Below are positions 25,933 to 34,428 of a stretch of DNA of 40,781 bases, piece by piece. This DNA is from Lachnospiraceae bacterium AC3007 (GTDB lineage Bacteria; Bacillota; Clostridia; Lachnospirales; Lachnospiraceae): assembly GCA_000621405.1 (NCBI GenBank), contig JHYK01000026.1:1-40781 (forward strand). Reading direction: 5' to 3'. Under the pieces are notes generated by a model. The model had not been told where the DNA came from. It worked only from the letters and a program-made list of their open reading frames with translations, and made no database searches. Both the position numbers and the translations under genes were made by a program. Each line of letters opens with the position of its first letter. The stretch's first letter is position 1.

Positions 25933-26892
25933 CTAGAATAATTCATCATTAAAAACATCAATTCCCCTTAGTTGTTCAACTAAATGACATCGACAAACGT
26001 GCTTCAATTCATTATAAAAATCCATTTTATATTTGTCCCCTTGATCAACTATTTTCTTTAATACACGACCAAAAGTCCTCCACTCTTCTAAAGACTCACA
26101 GCATCCATCAAATTCCGCTAATACCTTGTTAATAACAGAATAGTCTTCATTTGTAAGATTGAAACCACTCAGCCTCAGAGATTCTCTTTGAAAAAGAGCA
26201 TACTTTTTGGCGCGTTCTATACCATTTCTGTTTATCTGTCGAGTGGACTCGTTCTCTTTGTGCTCTCTATGACGTAGAAGATATTCATCTATAGTCGAAA
26301 TCTGTCCAACTTTTGAGCTTTCCATAAAGAACCAAAGGTCTTGGATTCCAAAGCAATTGTCACGATATCGCAATCCATTATTAAGTAAGAAGCTACGACG
26401 AACCATAGTAGTCGAATTCATAAAATCCATACACTTAAATAGCAAAGTTGCTTTAATATATTGGGGATTATATCTAGGCGTATGTCCTTTAAGCAATATT
26501 TCACCAGCTTCATTAATAATGGTCGTTTTGCCCCCAAGTATATCTATTTTCGGATTAGCCTCCATATAACTCACTTGCCACTCCAGTCTTTTCCTTTCAG
26601 CAATATCATCATCATCAAGCAAGGCTATATACTTTCCACGGCTACAATCGATTCCTCTATTTGTCGAATACGATATTCCCATATTAGTACTATTCTCCAG
26701 CAGGCATATACGGGAATCATGAATGCTTTCTATCATCTGTAACGTTCGATCATCAGAGCAGTCCTCTATTATTATTAGTTCAAAATCTGAAAAGGTCTGC
26801 TGAAGTACGGATTCTATTGCTTCTATTATATATTTCTCACCGTTATAAGCGGGCATTATAACGCTTACATAAGGTGAATTATCCCTTATCAA
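25933..26892 (-). CDS. GT2 glycosyltransferase
   Basis: Family 2 glycosyltransferase of 319 residues: VSVIMPAYNGEKYIIEAIES, IIIEDCSDD, and the donor motif YIALLDDDDIAERKR. Unlike its neighbours it has no Rossmann-like module. The start is TTG at 26892, supported by AAAGGAG eight bases upstream; the next Met lies inside the first strand and would spoil the fold. It is the last gene before the terminator-like hairpin at 25844-25871, so it may end the transcription unit that starts near pseC. Confidence 0.88.
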   Translation of the reverse strand: MIRDNSPYVSVIMPAYNGEKYIIEAIESVLQQTFSDFELIIIEDCSDDRTLQMIESIHDSRICLLENSTNMGISYSTNRGIDCSRGKYIALLDDDDIAERKRLEWQVSYMEANPKIDILGGKTTIINEAGEILLKGHTPRYNPQYIKATLLFKCMDFMNSTTMVRRSFLLNNGLRYRDNCFGIQDLWFFMESSKVGQISTIDEYLLRHREHKENESTRQINRNGIERAKKYALFQRESLRLSGFNLTNEDYSVINKVLAEFDGCCESLEEWRTFGRVLKKIVDQGDKYKMDFYNELKHVCRCHLVEQLRGIDVFNDELF

Positions 26893-26964
26893 TCAATCTA
26901 CTCCTTTAATCATATTAATTTGGTTTGTATCAACTTATTATGGAAATCCCCATAAAACTAGAAG

Positions 26965-27411
26965 CTAAAAAGCTAACGGTATCGGCTTCATAAGAAAACA
27001 ATTAATTAATTCTCTTAGCTTTATGATTTTGATTGAAATATCTAGATTGCTAATACTATCTGCTATTTCCTCAAATGAAAAGCTAGATGTCACAACAATT
27101 GCATCTACATCATCAGTGATTTCATTAGGCGAGTGTCGCATATCTAAACCGACAAATACTAGATTAGGATCTCTATCGACTCCATATTTCACAATTATGG
27201 AATTAGTCTTCATAAATAGAGTAAATGCCTTTCCAACCTTACCCATCCCATAAACTGCGATTTGTGATAAACCATTCTCCTTCATAATACCATTTATATC
27301 AATATTGAGGGATTGCAGTATACTAAGCATATATAAATCCAAACCTACTTCTTTTTCCCCAGCGATAACAGTATTTAATGATTCAACACTATTGTTACAG
27401 TCTATAAGCAT
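26965..27411 (-). CDS. Stand-alone Rossmann-like module protein, next to a WbsX gene
   Basis: A 148-residue protein consisting of a helical lead and the shared module (SQIAVYGMGKVGKAF, then VKYGVDRD and VDAIVVTSS). I place the start at the ATG at 27411, nine bases after AAGGA and two bases past the WbsX stop; the ATG at 27420 lies directly against that site and overlaps the WbsX gene. Together with the WbsX gene it forms the split version of the fused protein at 18033, which argues that the two act together. GxGxxG is intact, so cofactor or nucleotide binding is plausible. No catalytic domain is present. Confidence 0.75.
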   Translation of the reverse strand: MLIDCNNSVESLNTVIAGEKEVGLDLYMLSILQSLNIDINGIMKENGLSQIAVYGMGKVGKAFTLFMKTNSIIVKYGVDRDPNLVFVGLDMRHSPNEITDDVDAIVVTSSFSFEEIADSISNLDISIKIIKLRELINCFLMKPIPLAF

Positions 27412-27413
27412 TC

Positions 27414-28490
27414 TTAACATTCCTTAACTTTTTTTATAGCTTTTAGATATTCATATCCATTTTGTTCGTCCGGCTCTAGAAATGTGCCTTCCGCCCATTC
27501 ATTCCAAGCATTTATAAAAAGGAAATCATTGTGGAGCTCATTGCTTTTTCTATATTGAATTGAGAAAAATTCCTCAAAGTTTTCGGGCGAATTATTACTA
27601 AACATCCATTCTGCATTTTGTCCCACCCTAGGGCTGTTATCCCATCCACAAAAAAAGCCTAAAAAATGATTAACGGACTTAAGTGTTAGTCTCCCGGTCA
27701 TAACCCGACAAAGCTTTCTGTAATCATATACCCTATATTGCTTTTGGGGATTAAAGCTTGATTCTTTTATTATATATATTTCATCCAATTTTCCACCCAG
27801 ATTACTCATAGTATAAAATGGTTCAAAATCAAATACTCCGTCGCCATATAATGGTAACTCTTCAACTCCTCCAAATCTTAAAGTGTTTATTATATATATT
27901 CCATTAAACCCTATACGCCTTGCAAGAGATGACCAATAACTAAGCATCTCCTCTCTATTTGCTATGTCTTTTGATTTGTATATGCATATTACCGGCTTAT
28001 TGTCTATCTTTATATACTCGTCCCTCTCAAAAAAAGTTTTCAAGTAATCAAAATGACTTCTCCATTCTTCTTTTCCTCCATAATACTGGTCAATCAAGAT
28101 TTCTTTAGCGCCTCTGCTACCATCCCAGGTCCTTGTCCAGGGCTCATTTGCCCAACAAAACATAAACGGTAACGGTATACTCTTTTCAACAAGAATGTTT
28201 TCGACCGGTTTTTCCAATAGTTTCTTTCCATTAAACCAATAATGATAGAAACAAAATCCATCAATTCCATAACTCTTAGCTAATCTCATTTGCCTAATCA
28301 TTGTTACGCAATCTGAAAGATCATAATAATCATTATTTAAAGGTATTCTTGGCTGTATATGACCTTCGTAAAGAGGCTTCGCCTTCTTGACGTTTGTCCA
28401 TTCAGTGAATCCCTCTCCCCACCAAGCATCATTCTCTGGTATTCTGTGAAATTGTGGCAAATAAAGAGCAATAATCTGTGTATTTTTCAT
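27414..28490 (-). CDS. WbsX-family (GH99-like) glycan protein, unfused
   Basis: WbsX domain of 358 residues occupying the whole protein: IIALYLPQFHRIPENDAWWG, FTEWTNVKKAKPLYEGH, DGFCFYHYWFNGKKLLEKP and INAWNEWAEGTFLEPDEQNG at the end. It is a paralogue of the first 365 residues of the protein at 18033 but lacks the fused module, which instead is encoded by the next gene. The ATG has GGGAG upstream. The role in polymer synthesis or editing is unresolved for the family. Confidence 0.88.
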   Translation of the reverse strand: MKNTQIIALYLPQFHRIPENDAWWGEGFTEWTNVKKAKPLYEGHIQPRIPLNNDYYDLSDCVTMIRQMRLAKSYGIDGFCFYHYWFNGKKLLEKPVENILVEKSIPLPFMFCWANEPWTRTWDGSRGAKEILIDQYYGGKEEWRSHFDYLKTFFERDEYIKIDNKPVICIYKSKDIANREEMLSYWSSLARRIGFNGIYIINTLRFGGVEELPLYGDGVFDFEPFYTMSNLGGKLDEIYIIKESSFNPQKQYRVYDYRKLCRVMTGRLTLKSVNHFLGFFCGWDNSPRVGQNAEWMFSNNSPENFEEFFSIQYRKSNELHNDFLFINAWNEWAEGTFLEPDEQNGYEYLKAIKKVKEC

Positions 28491-28530
28491 TTTCTCCCTA
28501 ATCTACAACTAATTCATACAAATGAACGAT

Positions 28531-29718
28531 TTATATCTGTTCACCAGGCTCAATCAAATACTCCTTACCTGCATTTAATCCCCTACAATGCTTGCACATC
28601 TCAAGATATCCCTTATCATTATATCCATTTGTATATTCATAAAATACTCTCTTATTCATAACTTCATCTTTCAAGTTCAAACTAAGATAATCCTCCTCTC
28701 CATCGCCATTATATAGGTTTTCTGAAGCACATCGAGCCATAATACAATAGTAGTACTTATCATCCCTAATCTCCCGGCATACTGAGTTGCATTTTGAAAA
28801 CACATTAGTTGCGTATGTGGAATCTAAATCTATCTCCCGTAATCCTAGATCTACCCATTTCTCCCCATTTCCATAAACAAGTTTATATGATACGCCATAA
28901 TCCATCAGCATTTTAATAAAAGCCTGAACCCTTTCTTTGATTTTGGGGACACTTTCACTATAATCCGATATTGAAAACACTATATTTCCCATTTTGCATT
29001 TCTTTAGGAGTTCTTCACCTGGCATAAGTGTTGCATTTGTGGTGATTGTACAAAATCCTATTCTCTCTCTGTATTTTTCAACGATGTAGTCTACTAAATC
29101 CACTAAATAATCACATAGCAACGGCTCTCCACCAAGGATATCAAAGTACTCCACATAATCCACCAATTTAAAATAGCAGTCTATACTCTTTATTGCCTCT
29201 TCAAATGTTAATGACAAACGTCCTCCTTTTGTGATATACGGACAACTATGCGCACATTTTCTGCACATTAATGTGCACTTTTCTGTTAATGAAATCTGAA
29301 CGTATTTGTCTATCAAATAATCATACTCATAAAGCAGGAACAAATGCATCCTATCGTTTAGCAAATCTACATCAAAAATAAAATCTTGTTTATAATGATA
29401 ACCTTTCGTTTCAAGCTGTTCTGAAATCTCAAGTCTGGCATCACCCGTTGCACAAATAACAGTAAGACAATTAGTCATTTTCAAGTACTGATCAATCGAG
29501 ATTACCTCTACGCCATCAATATAAATTCCCCATAAACTACGACAGTTATCAACAAAGCAAATAGATAAATGAGAATTCGAATATTTTCTCAAAGATCTTA
29601 ATAACGCCTGTCCTCGATGCCCTGCTCCAAAAATACAGATTTTAGTATTGGCCTTGCTAGCTGCACAAAGATCAGCCATTTTCATATCATATTCATGACC
29701 TTTATTTTTCCATTTCAT
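28531..29718 (-). CDS. Radical SAM enzyme with N-terminal Rossmann-like module (second)
   Basis: The module covers residues 22-120 (TKICIFGAGHRGQALLRSL, then ICFVDNCRSLWG and LTVICATG). A radical SAM domain follows, with C148-x3-C152-x2-C155 in EKCTLMCRKCAHSC and FDILGGEPLLCDYL. Cysteines near the C-terminus (CNSVCREIRDDKYYYCIMARC, split over about 20 residues, and MCKHC) resemble a SPASM/twitch region. It shares architecture with the protein at 24732, but identity looks moderate. It overlaps the stand-alone module gene before it by 17 bases, so translation is probably coupled. The substrate is unknown. Confidence 0.85.
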   Translation of the reverse strand: MKWKNKGHEYDMKMADLCAASKANTKICIFGAGHRGQALLRSLRKYSNSHLSICFVDNCRSLWGIYIDGVEVISIDQYLKMTNCLTVICATGDARLEISEQLETKGYHYKQDFIFDVDLLNDRMHLFLLYEYDYLIDKYVQISLTEKCTLMCRKCAHSCPYITKGGRLSLTFEEAIKSIDCYFKLVDYVEYFDILGGEPLLCDYLVDLVDYIVEKYRERIGFCTITTNATLMPGEELLKKCKMGNIVFSISDYSESVPKIKERVQAFIKMLMDYGVSYKLVYGNGEKWVDLGLREIDLDSTYATNVFSKCNSVCREIRDDKYYYCIMARCASENLYNGDGEEDYLSLNLKDEVMNKRVFYEYTNGYNDKGYLEMCKHCRGLNAGKEYLIEPGEQI

Positions 29719-30103
29719 CTTTTTCCACTAATAAAGAAATCAGAATCTCATCCACACCAACAACCGGTACTCTATTCTTTAGAATTGCATTAAGTTCATT
29801 GTATATTGATGGAAAAGCTGTGATCGCTGTCACAACAATCATATCCACATCGTCTTCCACCTCATATGGGCTGCGCATTTCTATATTACACTTACACGCT
29901 CCTTTTATCTTATCTATACCATATGCAACAACTACCCCTGTTCCAACAAGATCATCTACAAAAGAATTTCCAATATCGGACATCCCATATACTGCTATTC
30001 TATTAATATTACGAGCTTTGAAATAATCCTCGGTTTTCATTCCATTCTGATATACTTGAACCCATCTCTTCCAAACGTTGCATCTGTTGAATAAAGCTCT
30101 CAT
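29702..30103 (-). CDS. Stand-alone Rossmann-like module protein, next to a radical SAM gene
   Basis: A 133-residue protein with a helical lead (KRWVQVYQNGMKTEDYF) and the module (NRIAVYGMSDIGNSFVDDL, then VVAYGIDK and VDMIVVTAI). The turn reads GMSDIG, so one glycine of GxGxxG is replaced by Ser. I place the start at the ATG at 30103: GAGGTGG lies five bases upstream and the start overlaps the preceding stop (TAATG). An upstream ATG at 30139 would give 145 residues. It is coupled to genes on both sides, a GT-B-like capsule protein and a radical SAM enzyme. Confidence 0.75.
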   Translation of the reverse strand: MRALFNRCNVWKRWVQVYQNGMKTEDYFKARNINRIAVYGMSDIGNSFVDDLVGTGVVVAYGIDKIKGACKCNIEMRSPYEVEDDVDMIVVTAITAFPSIYNELNAILKNRVPVVGVDEILISLLVEKDEMEK

Positions 30104-31593
30104 TAATCCACCTCTATCATATCCGTAAGCAAATAACATTTGCTTGTTTTGATTTTATCCTCCTCAGCTAGTTTAATGTATCCCTCAATAAACTTATATT
30201 CATATAGATCATAATCTCTAATCTCTTCACTAATACCTTTTTGTTCCATAATGAAAATATCACTAAATAGATTGCTTAGTTCATCATCGCTTTTCATGTC
30301 TTCTTTAATAATACTTAGTATTCTCTTCGCTTTTTCTTTTGATTCATCTGTCGGTTTCTCTAACCTATCTATATTTTTAAGCAATCTAATATATTCCTGT
30401 TCGCTGTGTGCTACATATGAAATACCATCCCATGCGTAATAAGTTTCTGAAAGCATTATCGTGGGAACGCCTTGTGCCCAATACTCTATTCCTACATCTC
30501 CCGAATATGTTATAATTGCCTTTGCGTTTTGAGCGATTTCGTCTCTGCTTTCTCTGATATCTGAAAGAAATATATTTGGTGATTTATATCTTGCTATCAT
30601 ATCTTTTACATATTTAGGTTGTGATCCACCTTTAGCCATTGGATGATCACGTATTATCCAATTTACATCAGAAATTTTGCTGATAATCTCCATGGTTTTT
30701 TCAAACCACTCTGTGTAATCTGTATATACATTATGATATACTGTAGTCCTCGATGCATCCTGGAAAGCGTGAAGCATAATATATACATTGCTTTTATTAT
30801 TCGTGATTAATTGTATTTCACGTTCATTAAAACTCGAATAATCGTCAATATACAAACTTTCAGTCTGCTCGAAACAAATATGAGATTGTTTTATTTTTTT
30901 TATCAAGTATCTATTATATAAATTCACCACATCATTTTTATCAAGCTTAAAACAGCCATATTTGCAAGCCTTGTGTCTATATATAGGTATTATTTTCATG
31001 CTATATCTTGATGCAACCTGAAAAAACAAACTATCAAGCCTTACCCCTTCATCCACCACCAAAAAAGCCGGCGAGTACTTCTCAAACATTGCGTACGCAA
31101 GATCGATAATTGAATATGCCTTTCTAACAATATTCAAATAATCACTCTGAGATACATTAAGCCACTCTATTGAGTATATACTCATCGCATCCCATACAGC
31201 GTTTCCACATTTTACGTTTTTATAGACCATATTCAATATCTTGTTTCTGTCGTGGTATGAATCTAGTATTGACCTATCATCTATTTTTTGTTTAACTGCT
31301 TCTATATAATTATTAATGTCCTCGTATATACCAGTAATTCCGAATGATTCATCACCTTCAATAAAAGCGTCTTCTTTAAGTCCATATGACAACGCTATTA
31401 CAGGTAATCCATATTTCTTCCCTAATCCTCGTGCTGCTAAGTCGACTAGGACGCTATATTCAAAATGCCATGAAAGAGCATGAACTGCAAATACTGAAGA
31501 TGCACCCTTCCTATAGGCACTGATGCTCTCATCATTCCATATTGTTTTATTCTCTTTATAAAATCTGTATCTACTTGTTGTATAAGGAAACAT
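30103..31593 (-). CDS. Capsule polysaccharide synthesis-like GT-B protein
   Basis: A 496-residue protein resembling Capsule_synth/KpsC-KpsS-type and related GT-B glycosyl or glycerophosphate transferases. Supporting motifs are VYIMLHAFQD, VNWIIRDHPMAKGG, NAKAIITYSGDVGIEYWAQG and VPTIMLSETYY, the last two being the nucleotide-binding half. The N-terminus (VFAVHALSWHFEY) has a Rossmann-like opening. There is no membrane segment. The 3' end shares one base with the start of the stand-alone module gene. It probably adds one residue or a linker sugar to the glycan; the donor is unknown. Confidence 0.72.
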   Translation of the reverse strand: MFPYTTSRYRFYKENKTIWNDESISAYRKGASSVFAVHALSWHFEYSVLVDLAARGLGKKYGLPVIALSYGLKEDAFIEGDESFGITGIYEDINNYIEAVKQKIDDRSILDSYHDRNKILNMVYKNVKCGNAVWDAMSIYSIEWLNVSQSDYLNIVRKAYSIIDLAYAMFEKYSPAFLVVDEGVRLDSLFFQVASRYSMKIIPIYRHKACKYGCFKLDKNDVVNLYNRYLIKKIKQSHICFEQTESLYIDDYSSFNEREIQLITNNKSNVYIMLHAFQDASRTTVYHNVYTDYTEWFEKTMEIISKISDVNWIIRDHPMAKGGSQPKYVKDMIARYKSPNIFLSDIRESRDEIAQNAKAIITYSGDVGIEYWAQGVPTIMLSETYYAWDGISYVAHSEQEYIRLLKNIDRLEKPTDESKEKAKRILSIIKEDMKSDDELSNLFSDIFIMEQKGISEEIRDYDLYEYKFIEGYIKLAEEDKIKTSKCYLLTDMIEVD

Positions 31594-31618
31594 CTTTCAC
31601 ACTTTCAAAAACAATTTA

Positions 31619-32716
31619 CTAAACCTGATACAAATAATTCTGCAAGCAAAATATATTCTCATCCTCTATATAGATTCTATTCTTAAAAAAAACATCCAAT
31701 AACCCGGGGTTGATTTCCTCTGAAATACATGTTTTTGTTGAATAACTATTAACGATTTTTAGATTCTCATCATATTCTAAAATAACATCTGCCATTTGCG
31801 GGACAACAAACAAGTGACCGTCTTTTTCAATCGCTTTATGGAAACACCCACCACCACAAAAAAAAGGAACACGGAAGTCTTCATCATTTCTTGCTAGGAC
31901 TTTGATCTTTCCATCCTCTTTTTTCATGTAAGTCAGATCAGCCAAGTAATAATTCAGAAGTAATATATAATCATTCCAAAAATATATACTGGAATATGGT
32001 ATGTTCCCTCCAGCATTTAGGAACTTTTCGCTTTCAGGAAGATACATCTCTATATTATTGTATTCATTCATTGTGTAAATTGCGGAAGAATTCTTCATCT
32101 GAATCCAATAAGTTCCATTGTTAAATTGAATGTTGTTGACTTCTCCTAAAAAATGCTCGCAATTGATGTCATATGTATCCATATTAGTTATATCCAAGCA
32201 ACGTATAACTTGATATCCATTGACAAGAAAGAAAAAATGATTTGCATTAGCTTTTATAATACATTTATCACAAAATTGTTTTTTGATTCTCATTATAATT
32301 TGAGTAAGATTATCGTCTAAATACACTTCTTTCTTATAAACATCAAAAATAAAGATTTTTTCAATATCGTTAGAATAAATGATAAAACCTCGGTCAACTT
32401 CTAAAGAACAAAACTCTATTGGAGCACTAATATCTAATGGGAAAGAAATTATCTTTTCTTGTTCTTCTGATATGTCATATATTCGAACATACTTGTCTCT
32501 AAGCGGGAGCAGGTAAATAGTATTATCATGTATTTTCATATCATAGTGCATCGCTTCACAATTTCCATTTGTTCCCATAAATGAATGAACAAATGAAAGT
32601 TCTTTATTATATAAATCGTATTTATATAAACCACCGAATTTAAAATCAGAAAGCCACAGAATTCCATCCGAATCAAATGCGGCTGCCCATGTTCCTATAT
32701 TAATCATCCTTTTCAT
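31619..32716 (-). CDS. Probable beta-propeller protein, function unknown
   Basis: A 365-residue protein with repeated short strands and aromatic or Asp-rich turns: AAFDSDGILWLSDFKFGGLY, TIYLLPLRDKYVRIYDI, GTYWIQMKNSSAIYTMNEY and HLFVVPQMADVILEY. The periodic pattern fits a six- or seven-bladed propeller of the kind called WD-like or SMP-30-like. No signal peptide is visible, so it is probably cytoplasmic. It is co-directional with pseF, eight bases away, and with the capsule-type GT-B gene. Similar propellers are occasionally found in glycan loci, but the role is unclear. Confidence 0.6.
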   Translation of the reverse strand: MKRMINIGTWAAAFDSDGILWLSDFKFGGLYKYDLYNKELSFVHSFMGTNGNCEAMHYDMKIHDNTIYLLPLRDKYVRIYDISEEQEKIISFPLDISAPIEFCSLEVDRGFIIYSNDIEKIFIFDVYKKEVYLDDNLTQIIMRIKKQFCDKCIIKANANHFFFLVNGYQVIRCLDITNMDTYDINCEHFLGEVNNIQFNNGTYWIQMKNSSAIYTMNEYNNIEMYLPESEKFLNAGGNIPYSSIYFWNDYILLLNYYLADLTYMKKEDGKIKVLARNDEDFRVPFFCGGGCFHKAIEKDGHLFVVPQMADVILEYDENLKIVNSYSTKTCISEEINPGLLDVFFKNRIYIEDENIFCLQNYLYQV

Positions 32717-32723
32717 TTCTGAT

Positions 32724-33419
32724 TTACTCCTTATACGGATGCGCTTGCGTATATTTCAATTCCGCAATCGCCCAATCTTCCGGGTTGTCTATATCCTGCA
32801 CTTCCATTTCATTCATAATAATGGGCAGAGTGTTTTGAGGTATTAAAGTATGATCCTTCAATAGTATTCTTGTTTTAATAAAATAAAACTGACCTGCATC
32901 GTGATACATCGGCTCTAAGTCCTGAGACCGTACACGCTCATTCTCCCGCCACTTATATCCTATACGTCCTCTTTCATTGACAACAAAGCATCTTTGAGGT
33001 GGGAAAGAAAATCGAACAATAGGAACTACCGCATTAATCTCATCATTTAGCAACATTTTGTGTGCTTCTATTAATCTTTCCGCCGTAATGAATGGTGCCG
33101 TGGGATATATGCAACATGTTCTTTCCGGATTCATCCCTATTTTCCGGTACTGTTGCAACACCTCTTCTATAACATCTACAGTTGACGCATGATCGTTTGA
33201 TGTCTGCGCACTTCGCAAAAACGGAACCTCCGCTCCATAACTGGCGGCTATATCAGCGATCCTTTCGGAGTCAGTTGAAACCATCACTATGTCGAACACC
33301 TTAGACTTGATAGCTGCTTCTATACTATACGAAATAATAGGCTTACCACAGAAAGCTTTAATATTCTTGTCAGGTATACGCTTGCTACCGCCCCGAGCTG
33401 TAATCACTGCCAGAGTCAT
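32724..33419 (-). CDS. pseF: CMP-pseudaminic acid synthetase
   Basis: Cytidylyltransferase that activates pseudaminic acid as CMP-Pse, the last synthetic step before transfer. The N-terminal signature is ITARGGSKRIPDKNIKAFCG, followed by MVSTDSERIADIAASYGAEV and PFLRSAQTSNDHAST, typical of PseF. At 231 residues the length fits. The start has GGGAG eight bases upstream, lying in DNA of a decayed gene. PseC, PseG and PseI are encoded further upstream on the same strand, which strongly supports pseudaminic rather than sialic or legionaminic acid. Confidence 0.9.
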   Translation of the reverse strand: MTLAVITARGGSKRIPDKNIKAFCGKPIISYSIEAAIKSKVFDIVMVSTDSERIADIAASYGAEVPFLRSAQTSNDHASTVDVIEEVLQQYRKIGMNPERTCCIYPTAPFITAERLIEAHKMLLNDEINAVVPIVRFSFPPQRCFVVNERGRIGYKWRENERVRSQDLEPMYHDAGQFYFIKTRILLKDHTLIPQNTLPIIMNEMEVQDIDNPEDWAIAELKYTQAHPYKE

Positions 33420-33453
33420 TTCGTACTTCTCCCATATTTCTACTTAATATGAT

Positions 33454-33780
33454 TCAATATCTTCTTATAAAATCAAATATGTTTTCGCCCCATTTAGGTT
33501 CTGTCAGTTTCATTAATTCGTCTAATTCCTTAATTGTATGTTTAGTGCCATTTCCCGCCTGTCTTTTGGCTCTTTTTAATACACCTCTGATTCAATTTTA
33601 TCCCTGTTATCTTTGAATAAATAAACCATTATTAGGGAAAAAACCTCTATTCTATGGCAAATATGAAATATGCCTATCTATCATTTTATCCTGCATATAT
33701 TCAATACACTCTTTTTTGATTATATGGTTATAATTATAACTTATAGCCAATTCAGAATTTATAATTATTAGTTTAGCTAT
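33454..33780 (-). pseudogene. Decayed formyltransferase gene
   Basis: No intact frame is present, but conceptual minus-strand translation gives coding-like pieces in changing frames. One (33780-33652) contains LAISYNYNHIIKKECIE and ends DRHISYLP, then a TAG in the place of the Trp of the formyltransferase signature HISxLPWNRG, followed by in-frame NRGFFPNN. A later piece (33591-33454) reads GNGTKHTIKELDEL and EPKWGENIFDFI, like the end of such enzymes. The family formylates amino sugars using N10-formyl-tetrahydrofolate. It lies between the pseH-like and pseF genes, so it probably once formylated a pseudaminic-type sugar. Confidence 0.55.
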
Positions 33781-33892
33781 TTATAATCTCCCACAATAAT
33801 GGAAAATATCCGCTCGGTTTCCAAGTCAAATAAAGAAATCCTAAGCATTTGTATAATTGATAAGCAATAGAACCTTCTTGCTGCCACCAACG
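33773..33892 (-). pseudogene. Coding-like fragment of unknown origin
   Basis: A 39-codon open piece without start or ribosome site, immediately after the pseH-like gene. Its translation (QQEGSIAYQLYKCLGFLYLT, then WKPSGYFPLLWEII) has a protein-like composition rather than that of random AT-rich DNA. I do not recognise the family. It may be another piece of the decayed formyltransferase gene or the 3' end of a different lost gene. Confidence 0.35.
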
Positions 33893-33901
33893 CTAGAGGT
33901 G

Positions 33902-34387
33902 TTACAATGTTTCCTGTCTCTTTTCAGCTTCTCCCCCCTCATTAGCTACCAACATATATTCAAAACATCTATATTTTTCCACAAAATTACCAGATAAAAA
34001 ACATGCGTATGAACTCTCATTGTCCGGCTTAACCTTAGCAGTCAGTTTTTTAATATCCGGTCGATCTCCCATAATCTTGTCTTTTACGAGACGCAACATT
34101 TCTTTTCCATATCCTTTATTCCTATACTTATTACTTATGCTGTAATCTATCTCTGCAGATTGACCATGAACTGTCAATCTTATCTGGCCTATCGGCAACG
34201 AATCCTTGATCATAATGTATTGGATTTCGTTAGGATCATTCATGACTCGTTCAAACCATGCCTTATGTTCTTCTTCGGATATCGTTCCGGGTGAAAACGA
34301 GTTATATCTGACATCCTTATCATTTGCCCATAAATAGAGCAAGTCGATATCTGCATATACTGCTTTCCTTAAAACAAGATCTCTCAT
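33902..34387 (-). CDS. GNAT N-acetyltransferase, probable PseH function
   Basis: A GNAT-fold acetyltransferase of 161 residues. The acetyl-CoA loop is NKYRNKGYGKEMLRLVKDK, and the N-terminus (LVLRKAVYADIDLLYLWAND) is like PseH and ribosomal RimJ-type acetyltransferases. In pseudaminic acid synthesis, PseH acetylates the C4 amine made by PseC. The position within the pse genes supports this role, but the sequence alone does not prove it. It lies 41 bases after the PIG-L gene. The region that follows holds only decayed genes. Confidence 0.8.
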   Translation of the reverse strand: MRDLVLRKAVYADIDLLYLWANDKDVRYNSFSPGTISEEEHKAWFERVMNDPNEIQYIMIKDSLPIGQIRLTVHGQSAEIDYSISNKYRNKGYGKEMLRLVKDKIMGDRPDIKKLTAKVKPDNESSYACFLSGNFVEKYRCFEYMLVANEGGEAEKRQETL

Positions 34388-34428
34388 TTTTCTATCGTCA
34401 TATTGCTACACGGAATCATCTTCCTATC

